A DNA stretch of 64,000 nt from Dirofilaria immitis (GCA_024305405.1 JAKNDB010000087.1:8248501-8312500); one strand, 5' to 3'. Shown: positions 25,537-39,600, counted from the first letter of the stretch. A program made the numbers and translations. The notes: generated from the letters alone by a model not told the origin.

Positions 25537-26790
25537 GTAACTGGTGCAAATAAAGGGATTGGTTACGGGATCGTAAAAAGTCTTGCTGAGAAGGTGTACA
25601 GTGCAGTGATTTATCTTACGGGTATTATTTGCAATACATTTGCTCATTTTACAATCGATATTTATTGTAACTTACTAGCGATATTTATTGAAAATAAAAC
25701 TCTAATAAGATAAAACCAAATTCTGATCCTAAAAATTTGATAAAACAGGAAATAATTTTAATTCCTGAGTAGTTCATATTTGTCAGTTTTGCAAGAAAAT
25801 TAATTCAAATTAAAAGGTAAGAACTAAGAAAAATTAAGAACTTGAAAATTGAATAAAAGGAAAGGAGAAGGGATTGAAATAAAGACAGAAAATGAATGTA
25901 AAAAACAGAATCACGTAATAATAAAAAGGCATTCAATTTTGCAAGTAGTGTAATATCTCTTACGTTTATTATTTTAGTAATTTTTTGCCTTACCATGCAA
26001 ATCCTTTTTCCTTATATAATTCAAATATTTACTCCTGGCCTGGATCAAACCAAGCTTACCCTTACTGTGACTCTGTCAAGAATTATGATTCCTTACATAA
26101 TTTTTATTTCAATTTCATCACTTATTAGGGGAATGTTGCAGGTAAAACAAAATTTTGTTTCAATAGCTATTGCGCCGATTATCTTAAATCTTTGCCTGAT
26201 TATCAGTTTATTAGTGCTTCTGACAAAATAAAAATTTTAAACAAAAACTTCTTTAAAAGAAGTATAATTCATTTTGTTCCAATTTATTTAAAATATTGTA
26301 TTATTGAAAGATTTCTTCGTTTATTTTATCGATACTTACAAATATTTCATCGAATATTTCTAGCGTATCAATTCTGCTGCAAATGAACACGTCGATTGTT
26401 CATTAATACAGCAAATTTTTTTCCGAACTTATTTTTTTATTGCTTTTATATCTCAGCATACTATTCACTTATTTACATATATTTTTAATAAACAATTTAT
26501 TTCCTTTTTTGTTTTTGTTCCGAAAAATTATTTATGTAATATAAAAAGTCATCCTAAAGGAAAGCAGAAGTTTAAATTCATGACTACCATAAAATTTTAT
26601 AGCTAATTGCAAATCCGTAATTGTTTCGATCATGCACCAACAGATATATTTCGCGGGACATTTTCCACAGATGATAAATAGCAGGGTTTCGTGAAATTAG
26701 TTGATGCTATTTCGATCACAGATAAATATGTTGTAGTCATGCCAAAGATTATCGATATCACTATAATTGTATAAAACAATTACTATCAAA
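25537..26790 (+). pseudogene. Remains of a short-chain dehydrogenase (carbonyl-reductase type)
   Basis: Exon 25537-25621 follows TTTACACAG and ends before GGTATTA. It encodes VTGANKGIGYGIVKSLAEK, the nucleotide-binding TGxxxGxG motif of short-chain dehydrogenases/reductases, intact and with the carbonyl-reductase spacing. About 1 kb on, 26644-26780 reads in one frame DHAPTDIFRGTFSTDDK, a TAG stop at 26693-26695, then QGFVKLVDAISITDKYVVV. The second half fits the region after the NNAG motif of the same family, where a helix leads into the strand bearing the catalytic Ser. NNAG itself and the Ser/Tyr/Lys part are not recognisable. The gene therefore looks truncated and decayed, although a single exon spliced into an unseen gene cannot be excluded. 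The murJ fragment lies in the gap between the two pieces. The first piece is firm; the second is tentative. Confidence 0.5.
25911..26231 (+). pseudogene. murJ: Bacterial murJ (lipid II flippase) fragment, probable Wolbachia insertion
   Basis: An open frame of 106 codons (TAA 26229-26231) encodes a hydrophobic stretch typical of an internal part of MurJ/MviN, roughly the second to fifth membrane helices. Family-like pieces in order are KAFNFASSVISL, FPYIIQIFTPGLD, RIMIPYIIFISISSLIRGML and IAPIILNLCLIISLL. MurJ flips lipid II in bacterial peptidoglycan synthesis and has no animal homologue, so this is bacterial DNA in a nematode chromosome. In filarial worms such pieces come from Wolbachia. Only part of a gene of about 500 codons is present, with no start, no ribosome-binding site and no bacterial neighbours visible, so it is a non-functional nuclear copy. 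The lack of stops over 320 bp suggests a fairly young transfer or luck. Boundaries are approximate; upstream DNA back to about 25.7 kb has no recognisable continuation. Confidence 0.7.
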
Positions 26791-27608
26791 ATGTATTTGC
26801 ATTATTAAGGAATATTTAAAAATTATATTTATAAATGCTGAATTGATTCTGACAATACGATGATAATTATTTATCTAAAGAATTAACATATTCCGAGTAA
26901 AATAATTGGTTAAATTTCCACATTTCCTAATTTAATTTATAATCTTCATAAATTATGTTCATAAAATTCAAAATTCTCGTAACTTCACAACAATCTTTAC
27001 AACAAATGAAGGTTTCATAAAACCTTCATAGCGAAATTCATAACAAATGCGTGCATTTATACTTACCAGTAATAGTGAAATCAATCAATAATTTGCTTTT
27101 TGAATTTCGTTGAAGTACTCTAAAAAATCAAAAATTTTAAACCTTATTCGCATAACAGCAATAATAATAACAGTAAATTCTTATTAGATTTTAAAGCTTC
27201 AGAAAATAATATACAATATTTTTTAAAAGCAAAAAGTCAAAAGAAATCAATTAAAGTGAATAAAACAGAACGGGCAAATGAATATCCAACACAGTATTTA
27301 TCTGCACAAAGCTATTAAAATAACAATTTCAAATATAATTTAATCTATTTCTGAAAACATCAAATTAACGAAATAAAATAAATAATAAATGTATTTAAAG
27401 TAGTATTGGATTTATTCCATAGAAATACCCGAAATTAATTTGTAATAAAGATCCTTCATGTAATTCACTTTTTCTTCCGTTCTTTCTCAGAATTTATAAA
27501 AAATTAGTAATAGGGAAGAGAAAAAATAAAGAAAAATAATCGATAATTCATACTGCATAAATGTTGGTCGTATATAAGCATCTGCAGTCGAATCATGTGC
27601 CGATGCAT
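26791..27608. other. Intergenic AT-rich DNA
   Basis: No gene seen. The end nearest 27.6 kb is the 3' flank of the permease gene on the - strand and may hold a missed last exon of it. Confidence 0.5.
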
Positions 27609-30600
27609 TTAGGTAATTGTTAAAAGAAGTGGTAATAATGCCGATGTTAGACCAACTGTACTACCACCAATTACGTTTAGAACTGGCCCGAATTTGGGTA
27701 TTGTTTCAGCAACAAATAAAACTGCTAAAATAACAATTGTACGAATGACAACACGATGCCAACCAAAATCTATAAATATTTCATAGTGATAAAATTAAAT
27801 AATAACTTGTAAATAAGCAATTATAGAATAAAATAATTAAAAATTACAATAATTATAATTATAACGAAATAATTATAATAACAATGATAATTGTTGCCGC
27901 TAAACGACTTATTTTAAAAAACAATATTCATATTTAATGCTTTTAATATATATAAAAGTATAATTAGACTAAATGTTGAAATGATGTTGGTAGTGGTTTG
28001 AATATATGTTACGATAATTACCTAATCGAAATATGCTTGCAATATGTTTAAAAATTAATTTTAAAGTTTGATTTATTATTCATTATTATATTGTACGATA
28101 ACAATTATGATAACTATTTAATTGAAACAAAACAATGATCATGAAACAACGTAATTAAAATTAAACGGTTATAATGCAGCTGAGTATCTAAGTGTGATTA
28201 GCTTATTTATTAACAAAATTTATCCAACTTTTTCTGAATATAAATAAATAAGAGACAAAAACATACGATGAGGAGCATTGACTAAATTTTCCATTTCTTG
28301 ATTCAGTGGATTTATTACTATGATAAATGTTAAAGTGCAATGCACTGCTATTAATAAATTAGCACATTGTCGAATCCATCCAGTCTAAAAATAAGTAAAT
28401 ATTTAAAAATCAAAAATGAAAAATAATCGTTTATTCCATTCACTTTTTTCATGTTTGAAACGAGCTGAAAGATTATTCCCAAAGTTTATTTCATTACCTA
28501 TTAAATAAAATCTTAAATAATATATTAATAAAAGAAAGAAAAGAATTAGATATATATATATATATATTAAATGATATATTAACAAAGGAATTAAAACTGT
28601 CCATCCATAATTTTATAACCATTTTTGATCATAATAAAATAATCAAACTTAATTACTCAAATCATCAAACTTAATTATCTTTTTTTAACTTTTTCTACTA
28701 CTTCTCAGCTTTCAACGAATTTAAATTTTAGATTTTTCAACAAAATCAAATAATTTTGTAAGAAAATTGTGATGATGAAGCGCAATGAATATTAAATTAT
28801 TGCAGATAAGTTTACAAATTTTAAAATAAATTAATGCTTGTTAATTATGAAACGATCATAATGCAAGAAATAAAAGAAATATTCAACAATTTGAATTATT
28901 ATCTGGAAATTGGAGATACCTGTACGGAACTGATAACAGAATCATGGAGTGAATTACCATATGCTGCATTACTAGGTAACGATACTGATAAATATATTAA
29001 TACCACTGCTACAATTCATACTCATTTATATATCTATTATAAATTATTAAATTCACAAAATGAATTCATTATTAATTAGATTAGGAATCATTAATATTAA
29101 TCCTGATCAAATCAGTCTTATCTTTCGATTAATATTTTTCGCTGCTCATAAATTATTAAACTATAAATCAAAATTTTATATCAATTTTTCTGACAACATG
29201 AATTTTTCAAAAGGGATATTAATAATGTATTATTTTTCCTTCCACTAAAAGGAAATTTCCTAAAAAATAATTTTCTTTTTATTCCACTGGCATATCCAGT
29301 CAACAATCAGCTAAAAATTTTCAAGGCTTTTAAATGGCTCAATTTGATTTTCATACACTCATTATTAATAGTATTAAATTTAAAAATAATAGTAAATATG
29401 TTGAAAAAGCAAATAAAAAATTTGGTTTAAAAGTTTCTGTTTTGCTTACCTAAAAAGCAAGATAAATTAATACTATTTTTCTCACTTTTATTTTGAAAAA
29501 ATGAATTCATCTTATAATTAGTTTCCCAGTCCACACTAAGAAAAAGTCTCTAGAACAAACCAGCAAAGGCAAAAATTACGGAACGCTTAAATTGGTTCGG
29601 ATATCTCATATCGTGTTGTATACTGGGAAACACGACATGTCCTCCAAGACCAAACATAAATGTCCCCAACGACGCGATAACAGCATCAAAATGAATCGAT
29701 TTATTACCGGATACGGTACTATTACTATATTTATTGAAGTCCAACCATGAACCACTAATAATTAGTATTGCCGAAAATGATGTTGTTAGCATAGCTAGTA
29801 CAGCTGCCCACCTATTATATATATGATATTAATTAGCCAGATTAATTGAAATTCTTTTTATCATATTGTAGATTTTGGACAGCAAATAGTACTCTTTCTT
29901 TTTCTAAAGCATTAATTAATCTATACCTTTTCTTGGTAAGGACGAAATTATCACTAATAAATTGAATGATTAATCATACACTTTTGACAATCTAATCAAT
30001 CATTAACATTCTTCTGATGATATTTATTGTAATTACTTGAATTTAATGACTGCTTATTAAATATTTTGATCATTTTAACACTTGTGAAGGTAAAAGTCAA
30101 TTTTTTCATTTTTTTTTTTAACAAAGAAAGAATAAATCAAGTATAATTTATTTAATAAGTCACCAGAAATCTTGTGGTGATCGTAGTAATGTGACCGGAT
30201 AAATAGCTAACGTAACAAGTAATAATACATAACAAAAGCCGATATCGTGATTAGTAATTGAAATGATAAAATCATTAATGATATATGATGCTAATAGGCA
30301 AAAACAACAGCAACACCAAAAAGATAATATTGAGAATGAATGAACAAAGTGATCTGAAAATCGAAAAAATTTTAAATAAAACATTTAATAAAACTTTTTA
30401 AAAAAAAAAACGAAATATTTTCTATCAGAAACTGAAATAAATATCATAGATGCATCTAAAATACTTTTTATTATAAGTTAGGAAAAAACATGCAAAAATA
30501 AAATGGCAAAGTTTGAAGAAAATTTTTATTTTTCTTTAGTCTATGCTTTGCTTTTTGTTTTTTCCAAAAATTTGTTCGATACTTTTCATAAATAGTAAAA

Positions 30601-31394
30601 GAATAAAATAAAAATAACTTAAAATAAAATATAATGAAAAGGTTGGAAAAAAACAATGCCTTGCTTTTTGCCTATTGCACGATAAGCCATTTCCGGATAT
30701 GGTTTCCGGCAATGTTTAGAGTAAACGGACCATCGACTACACATTATAATCCAATTATTGGAAAGTATACATGCTGTATAACAGAATGCAACTGCTAATA
30801 ATGTTATAGCAATTGTACCGCCAAGAGTACCTAAAATAATTGTAATACTATTGTTTGATCAATAAGTATGGCAATAATTCAATATTAATAATTGGCAAGA
30901 CTGTTTAATTGTTTAAAACATGAATCATTAATTTGTTAAATAAATTCATACATTATAGATCCTCTATTAATCGATGTACAAAGATGTACTATTGTACTAT
31001 TAATAGATGTACAAAGTGATAATATTTTTAGTAAATCAAATTTTTTGATAAAAATTTGTCTAATGTCGACAAGGATAAATTGTATTACCAAAATTATAGG
31101 AAGTAAAATTTCTGACCTTCAATCTTTACCAAGATATCCAATGTTGAATACTTTAACGTTTATTTTACTCATAATGCGTAACAGTTTAATTATCAAATTG
31201 ATTTAATTTTACTAAGAAATAACGTTATGAAATCTTTCACCGGCTCGAGCCATTGCAACTGGAAATGCAACGATACCGTCACCAGCCAAATCAGCGATAA
31301 GAAATAATGCGGCAGTAAACCAATGAAGACCATTTGGTTTTCCATGATTTATCGTTGGTTCCTTAAGATCTAATGCAGAAACAGCAGTGACCAT
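27609..31394 (-). CDS. AAAP-family amino-acid permease
   Basis: Seven exons on the - strand: 31394-31241, 30830-30655, 30353-30164, 29811-29561, 29008-28920, 28384-28267 and 27769-27609. Family role: multi-pass proton- or sodium-coupled amino-acid transporter of the plasma membrane or lysosome (SLC32/36/38-like). The N-terminus has the conserved first helix (GLHWFTAALFLIADLAGDG, then VAFPVAMARAG). Later exons give CRKPYPEMAYRAIGKK, SPQDFWWA, FGLGGHVVFPSIQHDM (a strong family motif), AAYGNSLHDSVISSVQ and INPLNQEMENLV. Phases agree throughout once one T is added to the run that reads AAAAA at 30300-30304 on the + strand. Without it exon three hits a stop after GVAVVFAY. A run of Ts near the last exon's end may be short as well, since a +1 frame continues past the TAA. 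The C-terminal end is therefore uncertain and about 380 residues are covered. The proposed ATG lies behind TTCCAG, a possible trans-splice site. Confidence 0.8.
28549..28568. repeat. (TA)n tract in a permease intron
   Basis: Ten perfect TA units in the intron between exons five and six of the permease gene. Confidence 0.85.
30964..31016. repeat. Direct repeat, two 20-bp copies
   Basis: CTATTAATCGATGTACAAAG at 30964-30983 recurs with one change (A for C) at 30997-31016. It lies in the first intron of the permease gene. Confidence 0.85.
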
Positions 31395-33599
31395 GTCTGA
31401 ATTAAAAGATGAATTTACCTGGAATTAACGAGAAATTTGGAAGATTTTATCACATTTACTTCGATGAATACAACAATTTAAAATAATATAAAACTCAGTA
31501 ATTTCTCCGAAATTTACGCATTTATGATATAAATATCGATCAAAATTCACTAATTGCGCATTATAAGTAGCATATCAGTACCAATAGGAAAACATAAAAG
31601 CAATTAATTTATTTGAAATATTTGAGCAAGGAAATAAAAATGGTTCAACAATTTCAATATTCGAATAATTAAACGTAAAATATAACATTTAAAACAATTT
31701 AATAATAATAATATAGATTAATAGTTTTAACAATAACAATAATAATTAGTGACAATAGCGATATTAAAAATCATAATAAGAGGGAACAAAAATAATTTTT
31801 GATCGACTGAATTTTTTATCTAAACTTATCAAGGAAAAAGTGAAGTAAGAAATATAAGTCAAATAATATTAGATTATATTAAATCAATTTTTATCAATCT
31901 TTTTATCCCTACTAATTCAGTGATTTATTAATAAGAATAAATATAAAGAGAGCATAATTTTAATATTAATTATTGCAAAATTTTTCTTAAGCAATTAATA
32001 ATTGTTTAGTGTATTTGTATATACATATTTTAAATGATAATAAATGATAACATTGCGATCGAATGAATTTAAATAAAAGGAAATGTTAGTAGGAAAAGAT
32101 GAGAGCAAAATATTTTTGATACAACTAAACGGAACAGTTAAATTATTTAAGTTTCTACTAATAAACCGGATTTATTTCCCTATCATTTCTTTTACAATGA
32201 CTAATAATTAATAGAAATTAAAGATTAATTAGAATTAAGAAGGCTTATATAAAAACACTTTTCTGTTCACATTTATTATTGATAAATTAGTGATGGTGAG
32301 AGTTTACACAAGCGAAATAAATTTTCAGGCCAATGAAGAAATGAAAAATGAACGTACTTTTTTTTTCATTTTTATTCTATTTTGATTTAACAAATCAATG
32401 TTTGATAAACCTTGTGATGCCCAAAAAAATTAAAAAGTCGTGAATTATCAATTAGGAAACAATTGTTTTCAGGAATGGATGTTTGTAATAGTCTCCTTTA
32501 CATCATTATACAATGTCATATTACAAAATTGATAATATATTGATATTATTACATATCATTAATGTTATTTATGAAATTGATACGATCTATTTCGATATTA
32601 CTGCACTATTGTCATTTATAATTTACAAAATTGCCATGAATATTTTGATACTATTATCAATCTATTTAGGGATTGATGCAACGTTGCTAATATCATTATA
32701 TTATCAGTTGTAACTTGAGAAATCGATAATATCTTATTACAAAATACAGATTGTTTTATACCTAATTTCCTAGCGTGAAATCTGGTTTATTTTGCCTTAT
32801 TTCCCAACATACACAGCTATTTGATCAATTCTTTTGATTACTTAATTAAGCATACTTGTTAGAATTACTGCATATCAAAGCATAATCATGTTTAATAAAA
32901 GACAACATATAATGCTGATTTTCTCCATTAAATTATTAATGATCTACTACTATTACTAGGAATAATAATTTGATAAAGTATGATGTAATTAATTTTTTCA
33001 TTTGAAGTTAAAATTAGTGTTTCTTTCCATCTCCTCTTGTTATTACGAATGAATTGAAAAGATGGTTTAAACAATTAAAACAGAAGAATTTCACGTGTTT
33101 TCTTCAAGAAAAAGAAAAAAAATCCTCTTTTAAAACATGTTTCTGTTGCGAATTGATGTGATTAAATTACTTTTATTAAAAATTACTTTCTACGGAATAC
33201 AAACAATTCGATGATAATAAAATCTTAAATTGAAAAAAACATCTCACATAAAATAAATAATTCAGTGATAATAAAAATTAATATTTAACAAACGTTATAT
33301 GAAATAATTTTCTCATGAATGACAATAAATAGAATTCAAAAACTATGCAAAAAGAGATTCACTGTAATTGATAATTTTAAAATTTCGAAAAATTTTCTAG
33401 ATATTAGAAGCACAAAGATGTTACTTTCATTATTCTGTTTAAACAGCATATTTCTTTCTTTCTTGCTAGAATATGAATATATAAACTTAATTAATTTAAA
33501 ATAATTCAAATTTAGCCCTCTTAGTTGAAGCATAAATTAAAATCAATATTTTAATTATCTTTTGCAGTGTTGATAACTTTTCTCTGATAACATATTCAT
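31395..33599. other. Intergenic AT-rich DNA between permease and EXOSC10
   Basis: No exon supported. This is about 2.2 kb between two genes on the same strand, too long for a typical nematode operon gap, so the permease probably has its own promoter here. Short ORFs at 32513-32713 and 33319-33533 look like chance in low-complexity DNA. Confidence 0.6.
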
Positions 33600-33605
33600 T
33601 TTATT
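33600..33605 (-). promoter_or_regulatory. Poly(A) signal of EXOSC10
   Basis: TTTATT on the + strand is AATAAA on the coding strand, about 70 nt after the EXOSC10 stop codon. Confidence 0.55.
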
Positions 33606-33674
33606 TATAGTCAAACAAAAAGAACAATAACAATTAGTAATTATGGAGCGAAAACAAATCACCTTATTTTTCTA

Positions 33675-36600
33675 TCACCGTTTTGGTTCCCTCTGCATCA
33701 TTCGACCATGGCGGGATTTGCATTTTCCCTGCCTCCAGTGTTTGACCAGATCACATGTATCGGATACCGTTGCAGTATTTCCTGTAAATACACCATTCAT
33801 AAATTGAAAAAAAATAGATCTTCAAACGAAAAACACCAAATCAAGCAATTAAACAGATAATTGTTATTTAAAATTTCGAACTCATATCTCATAATTAAAT
33901 AATTTTCATTGAAAAACAAATATTCGAACTGAATTTCAAAGATTTCAAAATTTAGATTTTTAATTTCAATAAGAAAATAATTACGATTAATTAAATCAGT
34001 GAAAAATATTGTGAGATAAAATTTACTATTGAAAATTTCAGGATTAAAGGCAGCATAGTCGACCCGCTGAGCACAATTTTCCATTGCGTTAGTCCAGTTA
34101 CTTTTCCGATTTCGCTTTCTTACGATGTCTCGATCATCTTTATACATCTTACTGGCATCCTGTATCGTTGGGATATCAATTCCACGCGTTCCCTGTAATA
34201 TTTTCATCGAATATTCTCTTTTAAACATTTACTAAAAACTAACAATATTCAAAATCTGTTAGAAAACAGAATAAAATAACAATGAACAAAATATACGTAG
34301 AAATATTACTCGTTTTCTTTTTTCTTTAATTCCTCCTTTGTTAAAGTCATTTCTTCGTAGATATTCATCTCTGTTTCGGTATTTTTCCTCCGTTCACTTT
34401 CTAGCTGCAACTGAGTAGCTGCTACCTATAATGGAATCATAACGACAAATATGTATTTCAAAAAACAAGTGAGAAAAACATTTTTTTCAATAAAATAAAT
34501 TATAGCTCAATTATTTTCTATACTTTTCATTTCGTCCCAATTAAACAACTTCTGCCTTGAACAAGAACCAATTAAAGGAAAAAGGACTGTAATAACAATA
34601 CAGATGCTACTAAAGAATGCATCGAAAAACTCATCAGCAGAACAGATATATTGAAGAAATAAAGAAAATGGCCAAGAAAAAGAAAACAAGCATGATTCAT
34701 ATAAAAGGAAGTTTTAGAAAAATTAGGTGCAAAAATGACTTTTTGTTCAATAAATCCAGGTTTATTTGTAGCAGAATCGAGATGCGACCATAACTTTTTT
34801 CCTTTGAAGTCCCCTGTGCATTTTTTGCTGTACTGCCTTTTTTTTCTTTACTCTACAATAAAATCATTCTCTACTTGCTAATGGCGGAGTTTTTTGAGTT
34901 TTATTTAAACATGCATTTAAAACAAATTTTATTACGAAACATCTGAAAATTCATTTTTGTTAAAAAAATTATTAAATATCCAGCAATTCATTCCTTTGAT
35001 TAAGACTTTGAAATATAGCCTGCTTTAATAATTTTGAAATAATGTTTTCAATATAGCCTGCTTTAATAATTTTGAAATAATGTTAATGCAATGATACCTC
35101 GACATTTGCTTTCGAACTTTGCTCAATCAGAGCTATTCGATAACACTCATAGGGCGTTGCCCAATCTTCCAATTTTTCCTTGACTTTCTTTAAACGCTCA
35201 CTTTTCTTTTCCTCTTCTTCACCAATTGTATAAAGCTTTGTGGCAAGTAAACCATCACTACTGACTGTTGTTGCATCATCTTCATATATCGTTTTGCTAA
35301 TTTCTTGTGTAACAATATCACGAATTTCTTCATTATATTTGGTTGATGAGAAATCCAAATGACAACTAAAAAAATATAATGACTGAAAAGTAAAAACATT
35401 GATGTTAAATGAAATATGAGATTAACAAGGTGAATAAACAAAACCTTACAACGAAAATCTTGATTAAAACTAGAATAGTACAAATCAACTTAACTATATC
35501 TCTGTCATTCTTTGTAAATTACAAAGAATTCTTGTATATATAATGAACTAAATTTTTCTAACTCAAATTTCAACTGCAACCAAAAATGAGTATTTATTAT
35601 TCTCATGCCAACCTCAACATAGCTTTAACTGCATTCATTTTATTCAACTGAGATGCGACGCTTTCTAAAGTTAATGCACTAATATTTGGTGCATAGACAG
35701 GAGCTTCACAAGTGGTTGATCGCGAGATGTATTAATGATTTGATGTAAAACATGTAACTCCTGTTTGACATGTAGCGGAACAGGACTACAACAAGCCAGA
35801 ATGCCTTGCATCTCCCGAGGAAGTACCTGAAATAATGAGAATGAATAGCGAACCGTTACCAAAAATCATTCTCGCTGATTAAAGGAAATGTTATTATTAA
35901 GATTAATCAAAGAAATTCATATGTACTGATGTAGCAAAAAGGAGATATGATATCAATAATTCCTATTTTTTATCAACTGAAAAGATTAATGATAAAAAAA
36001 TCAAATAATGAAAAACTTCAGCAATCTGCAGCATCATGTGACATGGCAGGATATACTGTGGATTTTCATCATCCGCTCTTGCACGTTCATCACGCCATTT
36101 CCATAAAGCTGCTAAAGCGAAATGTTGACGAGAATTCAAAGGTTTCCTTCCTACCAACAATTTTTCATATCCATCACTTTCAAATTTCGGCTTTTGTAAA
36201 CCTTTGAATAGAAAAACAAAACTGAAGAGTATACTAAATCGAAGCAATTACAAGGTAGAACTAAACTAAAACATCTCTCCAAAAATATAAAAGCAGTAAT
36301 GACATCAGTTTACCCAATGCAAGAAAAGCTACGACCTCTATTATATGATAAGGAACTGCTGTGATTATGTGATTAAAATGCGCATTTTATTTGATAATAT
36401 CATTATCATGGATTAATCTTCGAATAGAGAATAGAAAATAATAAAAACTAACAATAAGACAAGTTTGAACAGATTCACTGTAAACAAACTGAAGGAGACT
36501 TTTGCAGCATCTCCTGATCGAGAAGTCTTTTACGGAGTTGATCATAACAGTATAACAAATAATGAGTGTCACATCTAGCATACGTTTTATGAGCTCCCGT

Positions 36601-39600
36601 AAGTGGCCTAAAATGAAAAAATACCAAGTTTTATTGGAAAGACAATTTCAGAACTCAAGTAAAATATATTACAAGAGTTTTGCAGATAATTTAGAATTTA
36701 AAAAGAAAAAAATCAACTTGAAAGTATAAATAATTATGATAAAAAAATTGACGAATTTCGTTAAAACCAAAACGAAGCTGTACCTCAGACGCCAATCGGC
36801 TTTTTGAAATTTCTTATCTAACGTGTGATTGCAACAAACTTGAACCAAATGTTGATAAGAAAATTTTGAATAGTTAAGCACTCTCATTGCTTTATATGTG
36901 TCGAACATATTAACAACATAAATGCCAAAATCCCGCTGCAACCAAGCAATATCCGAATCTGCCCCATGAAAAACCTGGAAAACAGATTGGTCTTCCCACA
37001 TATTAAAATAATATGAAAAACGCTTCCGAATTAATGAAGCAAATGCCGAAATTTGTATTTCATTGTTAAATTATTAGGCCATTATTATGCTTCCATGTTC
37101 CAATAGCGCATTCATAATAGCACTGCTGAAATCTGATGTTATAAAACATGAAAATAAAACTTAAAAAAATAAAAAAATAAGATTTTCTTAAGAGTTGCAA
37201 ACTTTTTGAAACAACTGCATGCTTTGAAAAGAGTTATTTGGTATTTTGCAGCACAATATGTTAAGATAAAACTTTCAAGAACTAGTATTTTAAATTAAAT
37301 TACCTTTAATATGTTTGGGTCTGTAAAAGGTTCATTCAAGATATGCATATCATTCCACAACGGAAAAGGATCGATGATATAATCCGTTTGACGTGTTGAA
37401 ATCTGCATCAAGCATGTTAGCCCAAGGAATGAACGCTGCGCATTATGCTGCAAAATACCAAAAACTTTTTCAAAGCATGCAGTTATTTCGAAAAAGTTTA
37501 CAAGTCTTGAAAAATTTTCAGAATTAAAACTCAGAACTTCAGAAATGAGACAAAAGAATTAAAAATCAATAAACCACTTCCGACAGTCAATATAACTTGT
37601 CATAATGTAATAAAAGAACCGATACTTCAAGATCTACGCTGAATTCTTGCTCTTTGTTCAATGTATCTCGTAAAGTCTTCAATTCCTCTACCGTATCAAT
37701 GTATCTCAGTTCAGTGTCTGACAATGTTTTTAATGATTCAGTTATTCCAACGGTTAATTGCCTCTCAGGAACCTGAAAAAAATTCAAATGATTGAACGAA
37801 ATTAATGCATTTGGTCTCAGCAATTATTCAGACATAAACGATATTTCAGATGAAGGGAAAAAGTACTTTGGAGTTCAAAAAAAAACGATTTAGAAATCAA
37901 AGAAGAAAATATGACCTTAAAACGACTTAATTCCTTATAATAAGGATGCAAACTCATTCCTTCATCACTGCTCCATGTGATGCTTTTAGTGCAATCATTA
38001 TCATTGTCAACGAATTGCAAATTCCTTACAGAATTTTCCATAGCATGATGTTTTTCCTTTAACTTCGACTTGAATTCCGCAACGCTGTTATCAACTTTAA
38101 TCCCAAAAACAACTTGTGGTTTTTCTTTTGGTGTCTAAAAATAAACTGATCAAATTTAAACTTCTTTTGAGTTACCCTAAAAACTATGGAAAATTTCGGG
38201 AGCAAAATCTAGAAAACTCAAGAATATGAAACGGATATCGTTGAAATTTCGAAAATCCCGGCAAATAAAAATGCAAAATGTTATTACTCTAATTTTTTGA
38301 AATAGTGATATTTGACAAGGCATATCTAATACTTAATGATATAAAAAAGTAGAATTTATAAGCGGTGAAATTACATCGTACATGCTACATTATCTCAATA
38401 GTTTTTCAGCTTCGAATTAAAAAATGCACGCCAGGAATTCTTATCTATTTATAATTTAAAGAATTTGTTACATATGAAATATTTGATACAATTAATAGTG
38501 TTATATGCGTAGTGCAATATATAATAAAAATTAACTTACAAGCAAAGGAACAGCAGAAGCTGATGACAATATTTTATCTCTATATACAGGTAAACGTCGC
38601 AAAAGTTCAGCGTAACGTCCCTGTCTCTCAGACAATGTTTGTCCCGATGCAGCCGTACTTTCTGCATCGAGAATTTGTTGTGGCACAACTAATTCTTCCA
38701 GATATTTAGCTTTTTGCAACAAATCAAGTAGAATACCCTGCAGTGAATCAGATCAATAATTGACTTCAACAGTTAGCAAAAATTTGCACAGTCTTTTAAT
38801 ATAATTAATAATAACATACAGCTCGTTCGCAAATGCTATCATTTGCCTCAACGATTCGATCCAAGAATTCATCGAGATCACTAATCTTTGCTGGTACTGG
38901 AATTCGGCAACCGGCATTCTGTAATACGTCACGCAATCTGAAAATTGGAGAAAGGATCTACTTATAAAACAGAAACGGAAAAGCTGTTAGAAATGAATGG
39001 ATAGTAAGCTTACATAGTGGTAATCCTTCTTTGCTGTTCTATCATAAGATTGGCATATACCGGAAAGCTTGCATATAATTCATAACCTTCAGTACGCATC
39101 GGTAAAGCATTTGCTTCGGCAACAGCTCGAATTGTGCATAATTTCACATTCTGAAGTTTCAGAACTGATTAGATGGACGGTGAAGATCCAATAATACTAC
39201 ACATACATTACAATGATGCTAGTGATTTTAGAATTTAAACCACAAAAGTAAACTAAAATTGATATCATATATCTGAGTTATTATGTATAACAATATTAAT
39301 GTTATTATTGTTACTGCCGCAATTTTTTAAGTCGATGGAGAAAGTAGTAAACTATTCAGTGATATGATATTTCGAATACTTCCGTCATTCAATACTGATA
39401 ATTTTGAAAATCAAATTTATAAACAACATAAAGTTAAAGTATAAACTGTTTCTTATACAGGAATAATAATTATCAACAAATATTATATAACATATGTAAA
39501 AGAAAATTCCAGGAAATCCTCTATTAATAATTTTCCATCACAAAATACAAAATTTCCCAAAATTTGAAAAAATTAATTACATCAGTGAAATTCTTTTGCA

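Noticed and set aside
25805..25996. Hydrophobic - strand ORF of 63 codons
   Set aside because: Antisense of AT-rich DNA overlapping the murJ fragment; no exon signals.
26192..26386. 64-codon + strand ORF after the murJ fragment
   Set aside because: Out of frame with murJ and composed of AT-rich codons; no similarity to the rest of MurJ.
33319..33533. Overlapping ORFs of about 60 codons on both strands
   Set aside because: Low-complexity AT-rich DNA with no exon signals or recognisable content.
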